This document shows, piece after piece, positions 53,001 to 61,757 of a stretch of 64,000 nucleotides of DNA. The DNA comes from Mucilaginibacter flavus (GTDB lineage Bacteria > Bacteroidota > Bacteroidia > Sphingobacteriales > Sphingobacteriaceae), in NCBI RefSeq assembly GCF_030409315.1, contig NZ_JAUFPS010000026.1, positions 214,008 to 278,007 on the forward strand, given 5' to 3'. The position numbers were made by a program, and so were the translations under genes. The notes under the pieces are model-generated. The model was not told the DNA's origin, did not search any database, and saw only the letters and a program-made list of their open reading frames with translations. How positions within the stretch are numbered: the first letter of the stretch is position 1; every line of letters begins with the position of its first letter.

Positions 53001-53565
53001 CACCGGCCTTGATAATGGTAATTATACGCTAAGCTATTGGCTTAAAACAGGAAGTACATGGACCCTTCAAAGTAGTACGGTACCGGTTATCGGTAATAGT
53101 TACACCATAAATATTGCCGGCGGACAAATAGATGATGTGCGATTTTATCCTGTTGATGCGCAAATGTCAACCAATACATATACAGCTTTAAACGGTTTAA
53201 CGGGATCAACGGATATTAAAAATGAAGCTACATATTTTGAGTATGATCAGCTTTCGCAATTGAAGAATACCAAAGATCAGTACGGAAATATTGTAAAGAA
53301 TTTAAAGTATAACTACGTTGTACAACAGCCCGGCGCTGTTGGTACCATAACGTATTATAGCCAGGCTGTATCCGGAGGGTATTCGAAGAATAATTGCGGA
53401 ACCGATGCCACGCCCAATCCCATGGTTGTAACTTATACCATCCCGGCAAATAAATACACTTCTATTATCTCGCAGGCTGATGCAGATCAACAGGCATATA
53501 ATGAACTTATTGCCGAGGGACAGGCCAATGCAAACAATATTGGCGGATGCAGATTAACTCATTAA
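50071..53565 (+). CDS. Large secreted protein with C-terminal DUF5977 domain, RHS partner
   Basis: 1164 aa, signal peptide ending near WQNGYCQ. N-terminal part has the phrase VNMYTGVPSISADLHTLAAR and IPIALLYNGSGNKVQDMSSP then IGLGWTISTNCMVSRYMRG, which is typical of the long companion proteins of Bacteroidota RHS genes. The C-terminal part (about 1090-1164) has FSGG-free YSKNNCGTDA and ADADQQAYNELIAEGQANAN, the DUF5977 pattern with two Cys. A 15-bp tandem duplication (50101-50130) doubles KTALI in the signal peptide. It lies directly before the RHS gene. Possible role in secretion or sheathing of the toxin is not shown. Confidence 0.8.
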   Translation: MQKRIYACFVKTALIKTALIICCLMIWQNGYCQFDDHSSTAPASPNVSATAKYANTTVNMYTGVPSISADLHTLAARGYNIPIALLYNGSGNKVQDMSSPIGLGWTISTNCMVSRYMRGLPDEGTNGYFGSSMGLKVTQPLDVSTMGGILSATLDAEPDLFYYNLNGRFGKFVFNKDGVPVMLTDKSIRILNTPFKQELGLSGWVFEDMGGNFFYLGSDASSIENTQLTLYGETSNLVQNYASTWFLNKITTSNNTETITFSYVAGDPIKTTNYRKTEKFRDKITSTYDKGINFLGIPLSPPSSSIDFSITDKSEWDSNIEELIQSPKYLSSIATSNQSAYFTYDTQARKDLANGKILSKIDVKDYKGEVIKSFSLLHDYFYSFYNDPNDVTVRGMTADNYRLKLNNVTVTSGLAPVVTLPLFSFEYVQDINLPPRASNKFDHWGYYNNTGSNSDNENLIPELQANMDREPSPVMMTANVLKKIYLPTGGYKEFVFEANTYYNQAISYNSYAGGLRIARIKSAGDPNTIPVITSYNYNDDLGHSTGKLINAAPIYVRYIEHTQSQFLPQYSTFNPSIPIYSGSGSGAPPVNVNNSIYAAIVVAVIDLFKSHTTTTQFYSPFIVINSTSFNNMFDIDGSVIGYSQVTVNNSNEGKTVNFFTDREDYPDYTNQLKVDGSFKTLERISPNMSPYTPATSYAFARGRIKQSLVYDANNNLLKRVTNKYVFNSVMDSVKGVRVAIGKVNISGTGQYQSVNTEFYNIGNYYYIAKQLLLSQTIEEDFITGNALPVSTVKSYTYNSPYPSLLTNVTIQNSDNSTNTIDYKYVLNKDLITYAKQSETDAVNKLYADGKYGILLDQIIKTNNKVLKGSRVGYKNWIINSQALTLPETGYENNGITFTPAIQYFNYDQYGNLLCSNAKSGPKQSTIFGYNKLYAVAKAFNAADNDVFYEGFEEGAGNTSTSAKTGSVSFSGSYSRNLTGLDNGNYTLSYWLKTGSTWTLQSSTVPVIGNSYTINIAGGQIDDVRFYPVDAQMSTNTYTALNGLTGSTDIKNEATYFEYDQLSQLKNTKDQYGNIVKNLKYNYVVQQPGAVGTITYYSQAVSGGYSKNNCGTDATPNPMVVTYTIPANKYTSIISQADADQQAYNELIAEGQANANNIGGCRLTH

Positions 53566-53592
53566 AACTATCAACCAGTTATTATTAACATA

Positions 53593-56500
53593 ATGATCAC
53601 TAAACCTATCCCTGCAAGCAAAGCTTTAACCCAGCTGTTGATTTGCATCTGTTTGTTATTTGCTGGCTACAGTATACAGGCACAAACTTATGTGAGCTCA
53701 TTAAGCAGCACCGGTACTACCGGCGAGTATTACAATAACAACAGTATCACATTGTTGGATGGCTTTTCGTCGGCCCCAGTGGCCGGTCAAAGCTTTCACG
53801 CGTATATTACAGCCCCGGATTGCGTGCCCATAGTATCAAGTCAAACTAATGGCCTCAATTATATATTGGTTTCAATTCCCCGGGTAGGGGGCATCACAGA
53901 TGTATCGCAGCTGGTAAACCGCAATACCTGCGAAGTAAAGCAGGTAATACAATATTCCGACGGGCTCGGCAGGGCTTTACAATATGTGGGAATACAAAGT
54001 TCGGTATCGGATAAAGATATTGTACAACCAATCCTTTACGATCAGTTTGGCCGGGATTCCATTAATTTTCTGGCCTATGGCAGCACGGTAAATGGCGGGA
54101 GTTATCATTCTTCGGCACTTACCGAGCAAGCAAGTTTTTACAACCCGTCATCGCCGGGTGCTCCTAATATTGCAACCACTTTGTTTCCGTTCTCCCGGTC
54201 GGGTTTCGAGCCGTCGCCATTAAGCCGTATAGCAGAACAGGGTGCTACTGGCGATGCCTGGCAGCTAACTAATACAATAGGTGCCAGCAGCCCGGGCCAT
54301 ACCACCAGGATAACTTATGGCACTAATAACAATACCAGCTGGGCAACAGATACCGCGCACAGCTACCAGGCAGCATTATTTACAGCTACTACCAATGCCG
54401 ACCAAAGCAGCACAATTGGCAGACAAAACAACACCGCAACGTACGCCTCAAGCACATTAACCGTAACAGTTCAAACTGACGAAAATTGGAAGAGCGGCAG
54501 GGGGGGGAGTGTTGAAACCTACACCGATAAAATAGGTAGAGTGGTGCTAACGCGAAAGTACATTTACAACGGAGGGTTAAAAATATTGTCAACTTATTAT
54601 GTTTATGACGATTTCGGAAACCTTGCATTTGTACTCCCTCCGGCCGCCAGTCCCGATACCGGCCTGCCTTCGCAAAATATACTTGATAACTTATGCTATC
54701 AGTATCAATATGATGAATGGCATCGTTTGGTAAGGAAGAAAATTCCGGGGAAAGACTGGGAATACTTTGTTTATAATAAACTAAACCAATTGGTATTGAG
54801 CCAGGATGGTAGCCAAAGGTCTGGCAATCAGTGGTTCGTTTTCAAATATGATGCATTAGGCCGCCAGATTATGTCTGGAATTTGGAATGCAGGTTCGGCT
54901 ATCGCATTAAATACTTTGCAAGCAAGTATATATGCTGCCCCGCAGTGGGATGCCAAAGACAACACCAATAATGTATCCCAATTTCCTACAGGGTACGTTG
55001 TCAGTAGTTATCCGGCATTAACCTACACTTTAGGTATTAGTTATTTTGATAACTACAGCATACCTAATCTTCCGGCTGCTTATAATAATGTTGCAGCCGC
55101 CAGTAAAATGACATCCGGTTTACTTACCGCTACAAAAACTGCAATCCTGGATAACAATGGCAATCCAACAAAACTTTTGCTCGCTGTTAATTATTACGAT
55201 GATAAGGGGCAATTAAGCAAAGCTTATCAGCAACATTACCTGGGTGCCGGCGCAACAAATTATGCCAACTACGATAGTTATGCTATCAATTATGATTTCA
55301 CCGGACAGGCAACGGATGTCACACGCAGCCATTATAATACCACAAGTACAGTACCTGTTGTTACTGTTGCCAATAACTTTGCATATGATCATACAGGAAA
55401 TTTAAAACAGGTTTATGAACAGATAAACGGAGGGAAAAATGTACTACTTGCCCAAGGCGATTATAATGAAGCAGGCCAGTTAATAACCAAACATTTACAC
55501 AGCGAAACAGGAGGCGCCCCGTTTTTGCAGGATGTTAACTACACATATAATGAGCGTGGCTGGTTGCGAACTTTAATCAGTAGCAGCAACCTGTTGAATA
55601 TCGATTTAAGATACAACGCTCCTGATGCAGGTATAACAAAACAATATAATGGATCTATTGCTCAGATGTTGTATAAAGCACCAAATGGCGGTAGTAAAGC
55701 TTTCAGTTATAGTTATGACCAGTTAAACAGAGTGCTTGGTGCTGCATCTACAGGTGGATTGCTTAATGAAACGATTAGTTATGACGTTAACGGTAATATC
55801 AGCAGTTTAACACGTGGAGGTGGAAGTGCAGCCCAGTTAACTTATGCCTATCAAAATAGTGGCTTGAGCAATCAGCTGGCATCGGTAAAAAATAACAATA
55901 CCGCTTACCGAAGTTATAGTTACGATGCCAATGGTAATGCAACGTCAGATGGCGGCAGTAAACAAATAGGATATAATTTATTAAACCTTCCCAAAGAAGT
56001 TGATCAGGGTAGCGTTCCCCTTGCAACATACACCTATGATGCAACCGGGGTTAAATTGCGTAATACAGGTAGCGATGGAAATACATGGGATTATGTTGAT
56101 GGCATCGTTTATTATAATAATAATATTGCTTTTGTTGAAACAAGTGAAGGCCGCGCAGTGCCCAACGGCGGAACTTATAACTATCAGTATAATTTAACAG
56201 ATCATTTAGGCAATGTACGCAGCAGTTTTGATAAAGATCCGTCCACTCAGCAAGTAAGGCAAATACAAGAAGATGATTACTATACTTTTGGCTTAAGGAA
56301 ACTTCCCGGGGTATATGACCTCTCTAACGGTAACCGGAACCTTTATAACGGTAAAGAAATACAATATGATTTAACAAACCAGGATGATTTCGGCTGGCGT
56401 TTTTATGATCCGGTAATTGGGAGGTGGAATACTACCGACCCGTTAGCAGAAAATGATGCTGCACTTTCTCCTTACAACTATGTGAATAATAACCCGGTTA

Positions 56501-57318
56501 ATCGGATAGATCCGGATGGGCTCTGGTTCGACTGGTACTTACCTGACGGCGAAACAGACAAAACCAAGGCGGTTTGGTTTCCGGGAAGTGGGGCTCATGC
56601 AGGCTATACTAATATCGGGCCATCGGGTTGGGGAATACAAGAGGCAACCGGGCAAGTGGAGTGGTTTAATCCCGATGGCACAATATCATTGTCGCGTTAC
56701 AACCTGGCAGAAGTAAAGGTAGTTGATGCCAAACCAGGCCCCTCGCTTGCAGAGCAAGCTTTAGATATCGGGACTAATTTTATACCTGTTGTAGGCTCAT
56801 CTAAAGATATTTATCAGGGTATTCGCGATGGTAACTGGCTGCAGGCAGGCTTGGGAGTAGGAGGCTTAGTGCTGGATGTGGCTACACTCGGAAGTTCTTC
56901 CTTGATCGAGGGAGGAATAAAAACGGGCATTAAAGAACTCGCTGAGGTTGGGACTAAAGAGTTAGCAGAACAAGGTGTTAAGGAGCTGACGGAAACTAGT
57001 GCTAAAGAAAGTGAACAGCTTCTCTTAAATGGTGCGGAAAATATTCATAAGCACCATGTATTACCTCAAAATTTCAGAACATGGTTCGAAAAACAGGGAA
57101 TAAACAATATTGATGATTATACAGTTGAAATTAGTAGAGATACTCACTTGAAAGGAGTGCATGGAAAAGGTCTAGGCAATTTACCTGGAAAATGGAATCA
57201 AAGATGGGCGGAATTTATCAAAGTAAATCCCAGCGCCAATCCTTCTGAAGTTTTCTATCATGCAGAAAGTTTATTAAAGGAATACGGATTAGAACACTTA
57301 CCTTATGTTAAATATTAA
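53593..57318 (+). CDS. RHS-repeat protein with DUF6443 and C-terminal toxin-like domain
   Basis: 1241 aa, signal peptide (MITKPIPASKALTQLLICIC, mature after SIQAQ). DUF6443 (about 75-190) contains LVSIPRVGGITDVSQLVNRN and VIQYSDGLGRALQYVG. YD repeats (YDALGRQI, YDYNGN-like) fill the middle. The RHS core ends with DHLGNVRSSFDKD (about 870) and FYDPVIGRWNTTDPLAENDA (about 938) and NNPVNRIDPDGLW. After it comes a hydrophobic pre-toxin region (about 1055-1110) and a variable tip from about 1150 with HKHHVLPQNFRTWFEKQGIN and HLKGVHGKGLGNLPGKWNQR, resembling HNH-like or DUF2380-type domains. Likely delivers a toxin to neighbours. Confidence 0.88.
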   Translation: MITKPIPASKALTQLLICICLLFAGYSIQAQTYVSSLSSTGTTGEYYNNNSITLLDGFSSAPVAGQSFHAYITAPDCVPIVSSQTNGLNYILVSIPRVGGITDVSQLVNRNTCEVKQVIQYSDGLGRALQYVGIQSSVSDKDIVQPILYDQFGRDSINFLAYGSTVNGGSYHSSALTEQASFYNPSSPGAPNIATTLFPFSRSGFEPSPLSRIAEQGATGDAWQLTNTIGASSPGHTTRITYGTNNNTSWATDTAHSYQAALFTATTNADQSSTIGRQNNTATYASSTLTVTVQTDENWKSGRGGSVETYTDKIGRVVLTRKYIYNGGLKILSTYYVYDDFGNLAFVLPPAASPDTGLPSQNILDNLCYQYQYDEWHRLVRKKIPGKDWEYFVYNKLNQLVLSQDGSQRSGNQWFVFKYDALGRQIMSGIWNAGSAIALNTLQASIYAAPQWDAKDNTNNVSQFPTGYVVSSYPALTYTLGISYFDNYSIPNLPAAYNNVAAASKMTSGLLTATKTAILDNNGNPTKLLLAVNYYDDKGQLSKAYQQHYLGAGATNYANYDSYAINYDFTGQATDVTRSHYNTTSTVPVVTVANNFAYDHTGNLKQVYEQINGGKNVLLAQGDYNEAGQLITKHLHSETGGAPFLQDVNYTYNERGWLRTLISSSNLLNIDLRYNAPDAGITKQYNGSIAQMLYKAPNGGSKAFSYSYDQLNRVLGAASTGGLLNETISYDVNGNISSLTRGGGSAAQLTYAYQNSGLSNQLASVKNNNTAYRSYSYDANGNATSDGGSKQIGYNLLNLPKEVDQGSVPLATYTYDATGVKLRNTGSDGNTWDYVDGIVYYNNNIAFVETSEGRAVPNGGTYNYQYNLTDHLGNVRSSFDKDPSTQQVRQIQEDDYYTFGLRKLPGVYDLSNGNRNLYNGKEIQYDLTNQDDFGWRFYDPVIGRWNTTDPLAENDAALSPYNYVNNNPVNRIDPDGLWFDWYLPDGETDKTKAVWFPGSGAHAGYTNIGPSGWGIQEATGQVEWFNPDGTISLSRYNLAEVKVVDAKPGPSLAEQALDIGTNFIPVVGSSKDIYQGIRDGNWLQAGLGVGGLVLDVATLGSSSLIEGGIKTGIKELAEVGTKELAEQGVKELTETSAKESEQLLLNGAENIHKHHVLPQNFRTWFEKQGINNIDDYTVEISRDTHLKGVHGKGLGNLPGKWNQRWAEFIKVNPSANPSEVFYHAESLLKEYGLEHLPYVKY

Positions 57319-57321
57319 TAA

Positions 57322-57819
57322 ATGATGAATAACATTTCGGTAAATCAAGAATCAGTAAGAGTGACTGCTGGCTCAACTTACATTATTATTGACGGCCTTT
57401 ATATAAGCGATATAAAAAAATCTGTTAAGGCTTTTGAAAGGGACGTTTCAATTGAAGAAATTCAACCAATCGTATTTCCCTATAATGAACTGGCTTTAGG
57501 CGAGTTTGTTGCCGATGTAGAACTTTTCGATGTAAGTAGAATAAAAAAGATAACATATGATAAGTCTCTTAGGGCTAAAAAGAACGTGGTGAGTACAGAC
57601 ACAGGACTGTTGTTATTTGTAAACAAGCCCGTGTTTTGGGATTTTATAGAAAGTTTTGATTACGATACTTTAGTTGATTCGGATGAAAGCTTGATAAATG
57701 AATCTTTTTGGCAATCGCTGATTAAGGGGTTTAATATTACTGATTTTGCATTGATAATTCCAACAATTTCAGGATCGTGTACATCCTCGGGCGGCGGTGG
57801 GATATATGAAATTAGTTGA
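57322..57819 (+). CDS. Candidate immunity protein for the RHS toxin
   Basis: 165 aa, no signal peptide, cytoplasmic. It begins 3 bp after the RHS stop codon, the normal place for the immunity gene of a polymorphic toxin. ATG at 57322 or 57325. Beta-alpha composition (YIIIDGLYISDIKKSVKAFE, IVFPYNELALGEFVADVELF). No known family. Its base composition is lower in GC than the RHS gene, as seen in toxin/immunity tips. Confidence 0.65.
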   Translation: MMNNISVNQESVRVTAGSTYIIIDGLYISDIKKSVKAFERDVSIEEIQPIVFPYNELALGEFVADVELFDVSRIKKITYDKSLRAKKNVVSTDTGLLLFVNKPVFWDFIESFDYDTLVDSDESLINESFWQSLIKGFNITDFALIIPTISGSCTSSGGGGIYEIS

Positions 57820-58450
57820 CAGAAATGGGAGGGATAAAGCACAGGTTGTTTAGTTTCGTCCAGCTACCGCAAGCGTGTTTCGCTGCCGCAAGGCTGTGCC
57901 TTGTGGCCCGCGTTAGGTATCCCGCGTGCAAAGTAAGTGCTTTTAGATGAACGTAAAGTTGCAAAATAGACGAAGCCTGGCCAAAGAGTGCCGGGCTTTG
58001 TTATTATGTGCCCGTCATAGGTTTTAAAGAATAATTACCCCTCTTTAGCGCAAGTCATGTGTTGAAGGTAAGAGCGATGGCAGACTTGTGACTTGAATAC
58101 CCGGATGTCTCAAAACATTCGGTTATTTTTGTTAAGCGGCCGCTTCGCGTAAAGGACAGAAACCGGTACCGGCCTGTGAATAAGGCCTTGTGTAGTAGGA
58201 GTGGATAGCCTGGCACCGCTTATACCAGCGGTGTACGCCATGATTAATTCAAAAGTCAAAACTGCGTAGCTATCTTGAACACCCTAAAGATTAATTATTG
58301 TGTAAAAAAATCAAAAGGCAAAAAACAACAGGTTAGTTATTTGACTGAATATTCCTCAGCTGGCGCACCCGTTACGTGGCCGTTGCACAACGAATACCTA
58401 TAATAAACAAATAAGTATTCATTGTCTAAACATTTCAGAAAAAGCTTAAT
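57820..58450. other. Non-coding stretch after the immunity gene
   Basis: Contains a GC-rich block (57860-57945, with CTGCCGCAAGGCTGTGCC), a TAAGGCCTTGTGTAGTAGGA block at 58181-58200 related to 35505-35524, and CCTCAGCTGGCGCACCC (58354-58370), similar to the ends of the structured repeat of 31.8-35.5 kb. No gene is seen. Confidence 0.55.
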
Positions 58451-58795
58451 TTAAGCGTAGTTGAAAAAGTGCCCTTTAAAAGGTTCCAACAGGCTTATTA
58501 TAATGCGCAGAAGCGACTTCCTTCCATATTTAATTAACTTTTTAAGATTGTAAGCGATTCCTGCCATCAACATGCATTTATTGGCCAATGTTATCCCAAT
58601 TGTATTTACTTTTCTCATTCCGAGGTATTCTATCAACGTTCCAATGACAGGCTCCACTGTGCTTTTTCTTATGATCATCATTTGTTTGCCATACGCATCG
58701 TTTAATCGTTTGTGCATATCGTCAAACAGCGGAATTCTTAAGTTCAGATTTCCTGACCTGTTTTGTAAAATCTGCTCTGTCCGTACATCCAACAA
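58451..58795 (-). pseudogene. IS1182-like transposase, C-terminal remnant
   Basis: About 114 codons with RKSTVEPVIGTLIEYLGMRK and ITLANKCMLMAGIAYNLKKL, the end of IS1182-family DDE transposases. It ends in GHFFNYA then stop. No catalytic Asp/Asp pair or N-terminus is present; the gene is cut at about 58800. Inactive. Confidence 0.8.
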
Positions 58796-59117
58796 CGATG
58801 TACAGAAAAAGAATAAAGCAAAATTGTATCGTGACTTTTTTCATAAATTGGTCACATTCATTCCAGTGTATGGCTATAAGTTTATTCCGGATTACAAGCG
58901 CTGGAATAGCGACAAGAATGGCCGGTCTTTAAGGCTTTTCATATTTCAAATCAGGCTGAAAAACTTTTTGTGCTTTTGCTAAACTGCAACTGGTTAAATA
59001 CTACAGTAACAATTGCCGTTTCATGACGTAAATTTTAATAATTTATAAGTGATTTAAGCGCTAATGAAACGCAGTAATAGGGGTAGTCAGTTTTTAAAAA
59101 CACAAAAAGCGGGTAAC

Positions 59118-59411
59118 TTAATGCAGCTTTACCTTTACGATTTTACCGTTCTCCTTTACCTCCATGAATTCTTCAATTTGATCCTGCATATCGTTGGAGT
59201 ATTGTTTTTGCTGATAATAATCCGTCTGTCCGCCTTAGCTGTTGTAGCCGGTACCCGTATAGGCATTGTAGGTTCCCTTATAAGTATAGTCCAGCAATCC
59301 CTGCAGGAAATACTTCCCAGGAAGCATGTCAGGGAATGTAAATTCCCCGTCACTATTAGTGATTGCCTCAAGCCGGTGAGCAATTACACCACTTGCTCTG
59401 ATCAAATCCTG
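59118..59411 (-). pseudogene. Remnant of a carboxypeptidase-regulatory-like domain protein
   Basis: On the minus strand the reading gives AITNSDGEFTFPDMLPGKYF, the pattern of CarboxypepD_reg/SdrD B-like beta-sandwich domains, then LQGLLDYTYKGTYNAYTG and an in-frame TAA at 59235-59237. After the stop the same frame goes on GGQTDYYQQKQYSNDMQDQI and ends at 59118. Upstream a TGA closes the frame. So it is a fragment with a nonsense mutation. Confidence 0.6.
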
Positions 59412-59499
59412 TCACTATATATGGGGAGCGATGAATATCAATGTATTGTTGTGTTTCTCAATATAGTAACTTTAAAAGCTTATACCTTTAATGAAAAAG

Positions 59500-60414
59500 C
59501 TATTGATGTAGGCCCCTGTGCTTTAGATAAAGTAATAACTTTTCAGGCCTGTCTGTCTGAATGATCGTCGCGCCATGATTAATCAGCCAATCCCAGCTAT
59601 CCTTCGTGTTTTCTTTCTCAACAGCGGCATCATCATCATGACCGGCATTCAAACTTGCCCACAGTGAATTAATCCATATTCTTGATCCGTTACGGTTAAT
59701 GAAAGCATGATTTGCTAAAACAGCGGAAGTATCCGTATGGAAATTAAGCTCAAAGGCTATGGGTTTTATATGTTGCTGGTAATCTGTGATTATTTGCATG
59801 GCCCCGGGTTTATCTAGATCTACCACAGCCATGAAAGTGATGTTATCTAAGATAGACGGGTAACGTTTCTTCACTTCTTGAAAAAGTTGATCCGTTTTGA
59901 AGATCGCCTGTTTAAGTGTACCCGTTTTTTCCAATATGGCATAAGCTTCATTGTAGTAAGGATAACTTTTATCCAGGTTGATGAGCACTTTGCCTTTAAC
60001 CAGCAGCATCACCTCCTCGAGCGTGGGTATGGTGTGGTTACCCACGCGTCCGATACCGTCCTTCAGGTGAAATTGCTTGAGCTCGTTTAAGGTATAATCA
60101 CCTGGGTTACCTTTACCATTGGTCGTACGGTCGATGGTCGGATCATGTATGATCACAATGACACCATCTTTAGTTTTAGCTAAATCAAGTTCAACAATAT
60201 CCACGCCCATTCGGATCGCATTTTTAAAAGCCTGTAAGGAGTTTTCAGGCGCATTGCGCCAGTCGCCCCGGTGAGCAGTTACCATGATGTGCTTGTCTAA
60301 GGAATTATGCAGCTGTTTGATCAGACTGTCCGCCCGTGTCAGGTTTTGCGCCATTGCCACCTGACTGCATAGCATAGAAAGGATGGCGAAAACGATATTT
60401 TGATGATTCTTCAT
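59500..60414 (-). CDS. Glycerophosphodiester phosphodiesterase family protein
   Basis: 304 aa, signal peptide (MKNHQNIVFAILSMLCSQVAMA), exported. GDPD barrel with VTAHRGDWRNAPENSLQAF (catalytic His and Arg), DIVELDLAKTKDGVIVIIHD (Glu/Asp metal ligands and the second His), then LDRT-like TIDRTTNGKG, and at the end WDWLINHGATIIQTDRPEKL. It hydrolyses glycerophosphodiesters or similar phosphodiesters. It is the last gene in the minus-strand operon SusC - SusD - MBL - GDPD, 11 bp after the MBL gene. Confidence 0.92.
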   Translation of the reverse strand: MKNHQNIVFAILSMLCSQVAMAQNLTRADSLIKQLHNSLDKHIMVTAHRGDWRNAPENSLQAFKNAIRMGVDIVELDLAKTKDGVIVIIHDPTIDRTTNGKGNPGDYTLNELKQFHLKDGIGRVGNHTIPTLEEVMLLVKGKVLINLDKSYPYYNEAYAILEKTGTLKQAIFKTDQLFQEVKKRYPSILDNITFMAVVDLDKPGAMQIITDYQQHIKPIAFELNFHTDTSAVLANHAFINRNGSRIWINSLWASLNAGHDDDAAVEKENTKDSWDWLINHGATIIQTDRPEKLLLYLKHRGLHQ

Positions 60415-60425
60415 TTTTTGATTTA

Positions 60426-61709
60426 TTAATTTTCATGTACGGTATAGGGGCCAAATATATTGATCACTTTTAAGGACGTGCTGCGATCATCCAGCAGGTA
60501 AACAAAATACTTTTCACCGCCTGGCATTACTCGGATTAAAACGTTGCCGTCAAAACTTTTAAACGCTTTGGCGATCCAAAAACCAAGATAGGTATTGGTT
60601 TCCGGTTGCATATAAGTATCAAATACCAGGATGCTGTCGCCTGAAGTATTTCTTTGTGTGAGGCGAAAAGCGAGTTCCTGCCCCGGCTGGTCGGAGCACC
60701 AGCTTTGCACTACTATTATTTTAGGGGATAAGGCTTTAAGGAAAGTATTGTTATTGGCATCCCTGTTACCATGATGGTTGAGGGTCATTGCTTCTACTTT
60801 GCCGATTATTTTGGACATAGGCGTTTCCACATCTTTTCTACCCGGGTAAAAATCGCCTTCATAACCTGTGTTATCGCCGCCTGCATAATAGGTGAAAGGT
60901 CCATAAGTTATTTTAATAGCATTGCTTAAAGGGTTTTCATTGAACTTGCCTTTTTCCAATACCTGGCTTTCTGTGAAACAATTCACCGTTTGATCGCCCT
61001 GGCCTGACCAGATGGTACCATTGGATTTAATATTGCGAACGGAAAAATCAGGGTACCGGTTGCGGTTAAACAGTAACTTGATCTGCTGGTCACTCCCTGC
61101 AATTAAGGCGGCCGCTTTTAACCCACTATGGCTTTGCTGATAATTTAAAAAAGCCAGGTAATTGGCGAAAGTTAAGTTGTTTTTGTAATACTTTTTCAGA
61201 TCGAGGGGATAACTGTAGTTTGGGTAACCCCTGTCCAGCATGTTGGTTATCGGGATCTGATCGCCTACATCTGTTAAGCCGGACAAGCGATAGGCACCGT
61301 TATTTGCTACCGGACTTCCTACTTCAATGTTCCCATAATGATCGCCGTGAAAATGTGTGATTAAGGCATAATCAATGGCCGGTTTCCGGCTTGCAGGCAT
61401 GGTTTGCTTAATGTAGGCAGCGATCCATTCCCCTGGTCTTAAAGAACCATTCGGAAATGCCGGTGAAACCTTCAGCGGGTAATTCATTTTTTCGAATTCG
61501 GCAGCATTCATATCGCCCGCATCCAATAACAGCGTCGTGCCATCCGGAAAGACCATGAAGCTGGCATTGCCTCGCCCTGTATTTATAAAATGGATGTCCA
61601 GCATACCTTCTTCCCATGGGGGGAGCGCTTGTTGATGGGTTTTGTTTTGCCCAAACACCGGATGGAGACTCAAGACTAAAAGAAAAACAAATAGTAATTT
61701 CATCATCAT
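60426..61709 (-). CDS. Exported MBL-fold metallo-hydrolase (ComEC-like)
   Basis: About 428 aa from ATG 61709 (MMMKLLFVFLLVLSLHPVFG, a signal peptide); the frame also opens at TTG 61754, but that adds 15 unlikely residues. The MBL domain has LDIHFINTGRGNASFMVFPD, LLLDAGDMN, THFHGDHYGNI (metal ligands) and AMTLNHHGNRDANNNT. It resembles ComEC-associated metallo-beta-lactamases of unknown substrate. In this operon it could act on a phosphodiester or lactone. ATG is one of three consecutive Met codons. Confidence 0.85.
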   Translation of the reverse strand: MMMKLLFVFLLVLSLHPVFGQNKTHQQALPPWEEGMLDIHFINTGRGNASFMVFPDGTTLLLDAGDMNAAEFEKMNYPLKVSPAFPNGSLRPGEWIAAYIKQTMPASRKPAIDYALITHFHGDHYGNIEVGSPVANNGAYRLSGLTDVGDQIPITNMLDRGYPNYSYPLDLKKYYKNNLTFANYLAFLNYQQSHSGLKAAALIAGSDQQIKLLFNRNRYPDFSVRNIKSNGTIWSGQGDQTVNCFTESQVLEKGKFNENPLSNAIKITYGPFTYYAGGDNTGYEGDFYPGRKDVETPMSKIIGKVEAMTLNHHGNRDANNNTFLKALSPKIIVVQSWCSDQPGQELAFRLTQRNTSGDSILVFDTYMQPETNTYLGFWIAKAFKSFDGNVLIRVMPGGEKYFVYLLDDRSTSLKVINIFGPYTVHEN

Positions 61710-61757
61710 TTGAAGTAAAAAGCGGGGATCTTCTGAAAAGAAGCCCCCGCTCAAAAA

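Noticed and set aside
58572..58982. Plus-strand open frame of 136 codons
   Set aside because: Its first part is antisense to the transposase remnant, and the rest shows no family pattern.
59064..59564. Plus-strand open frame of 166 codons
   Set aside because: It is opposite the carboxypeptidase-regulatory remnant and then runs into the end of the phosphodiesterase gene.
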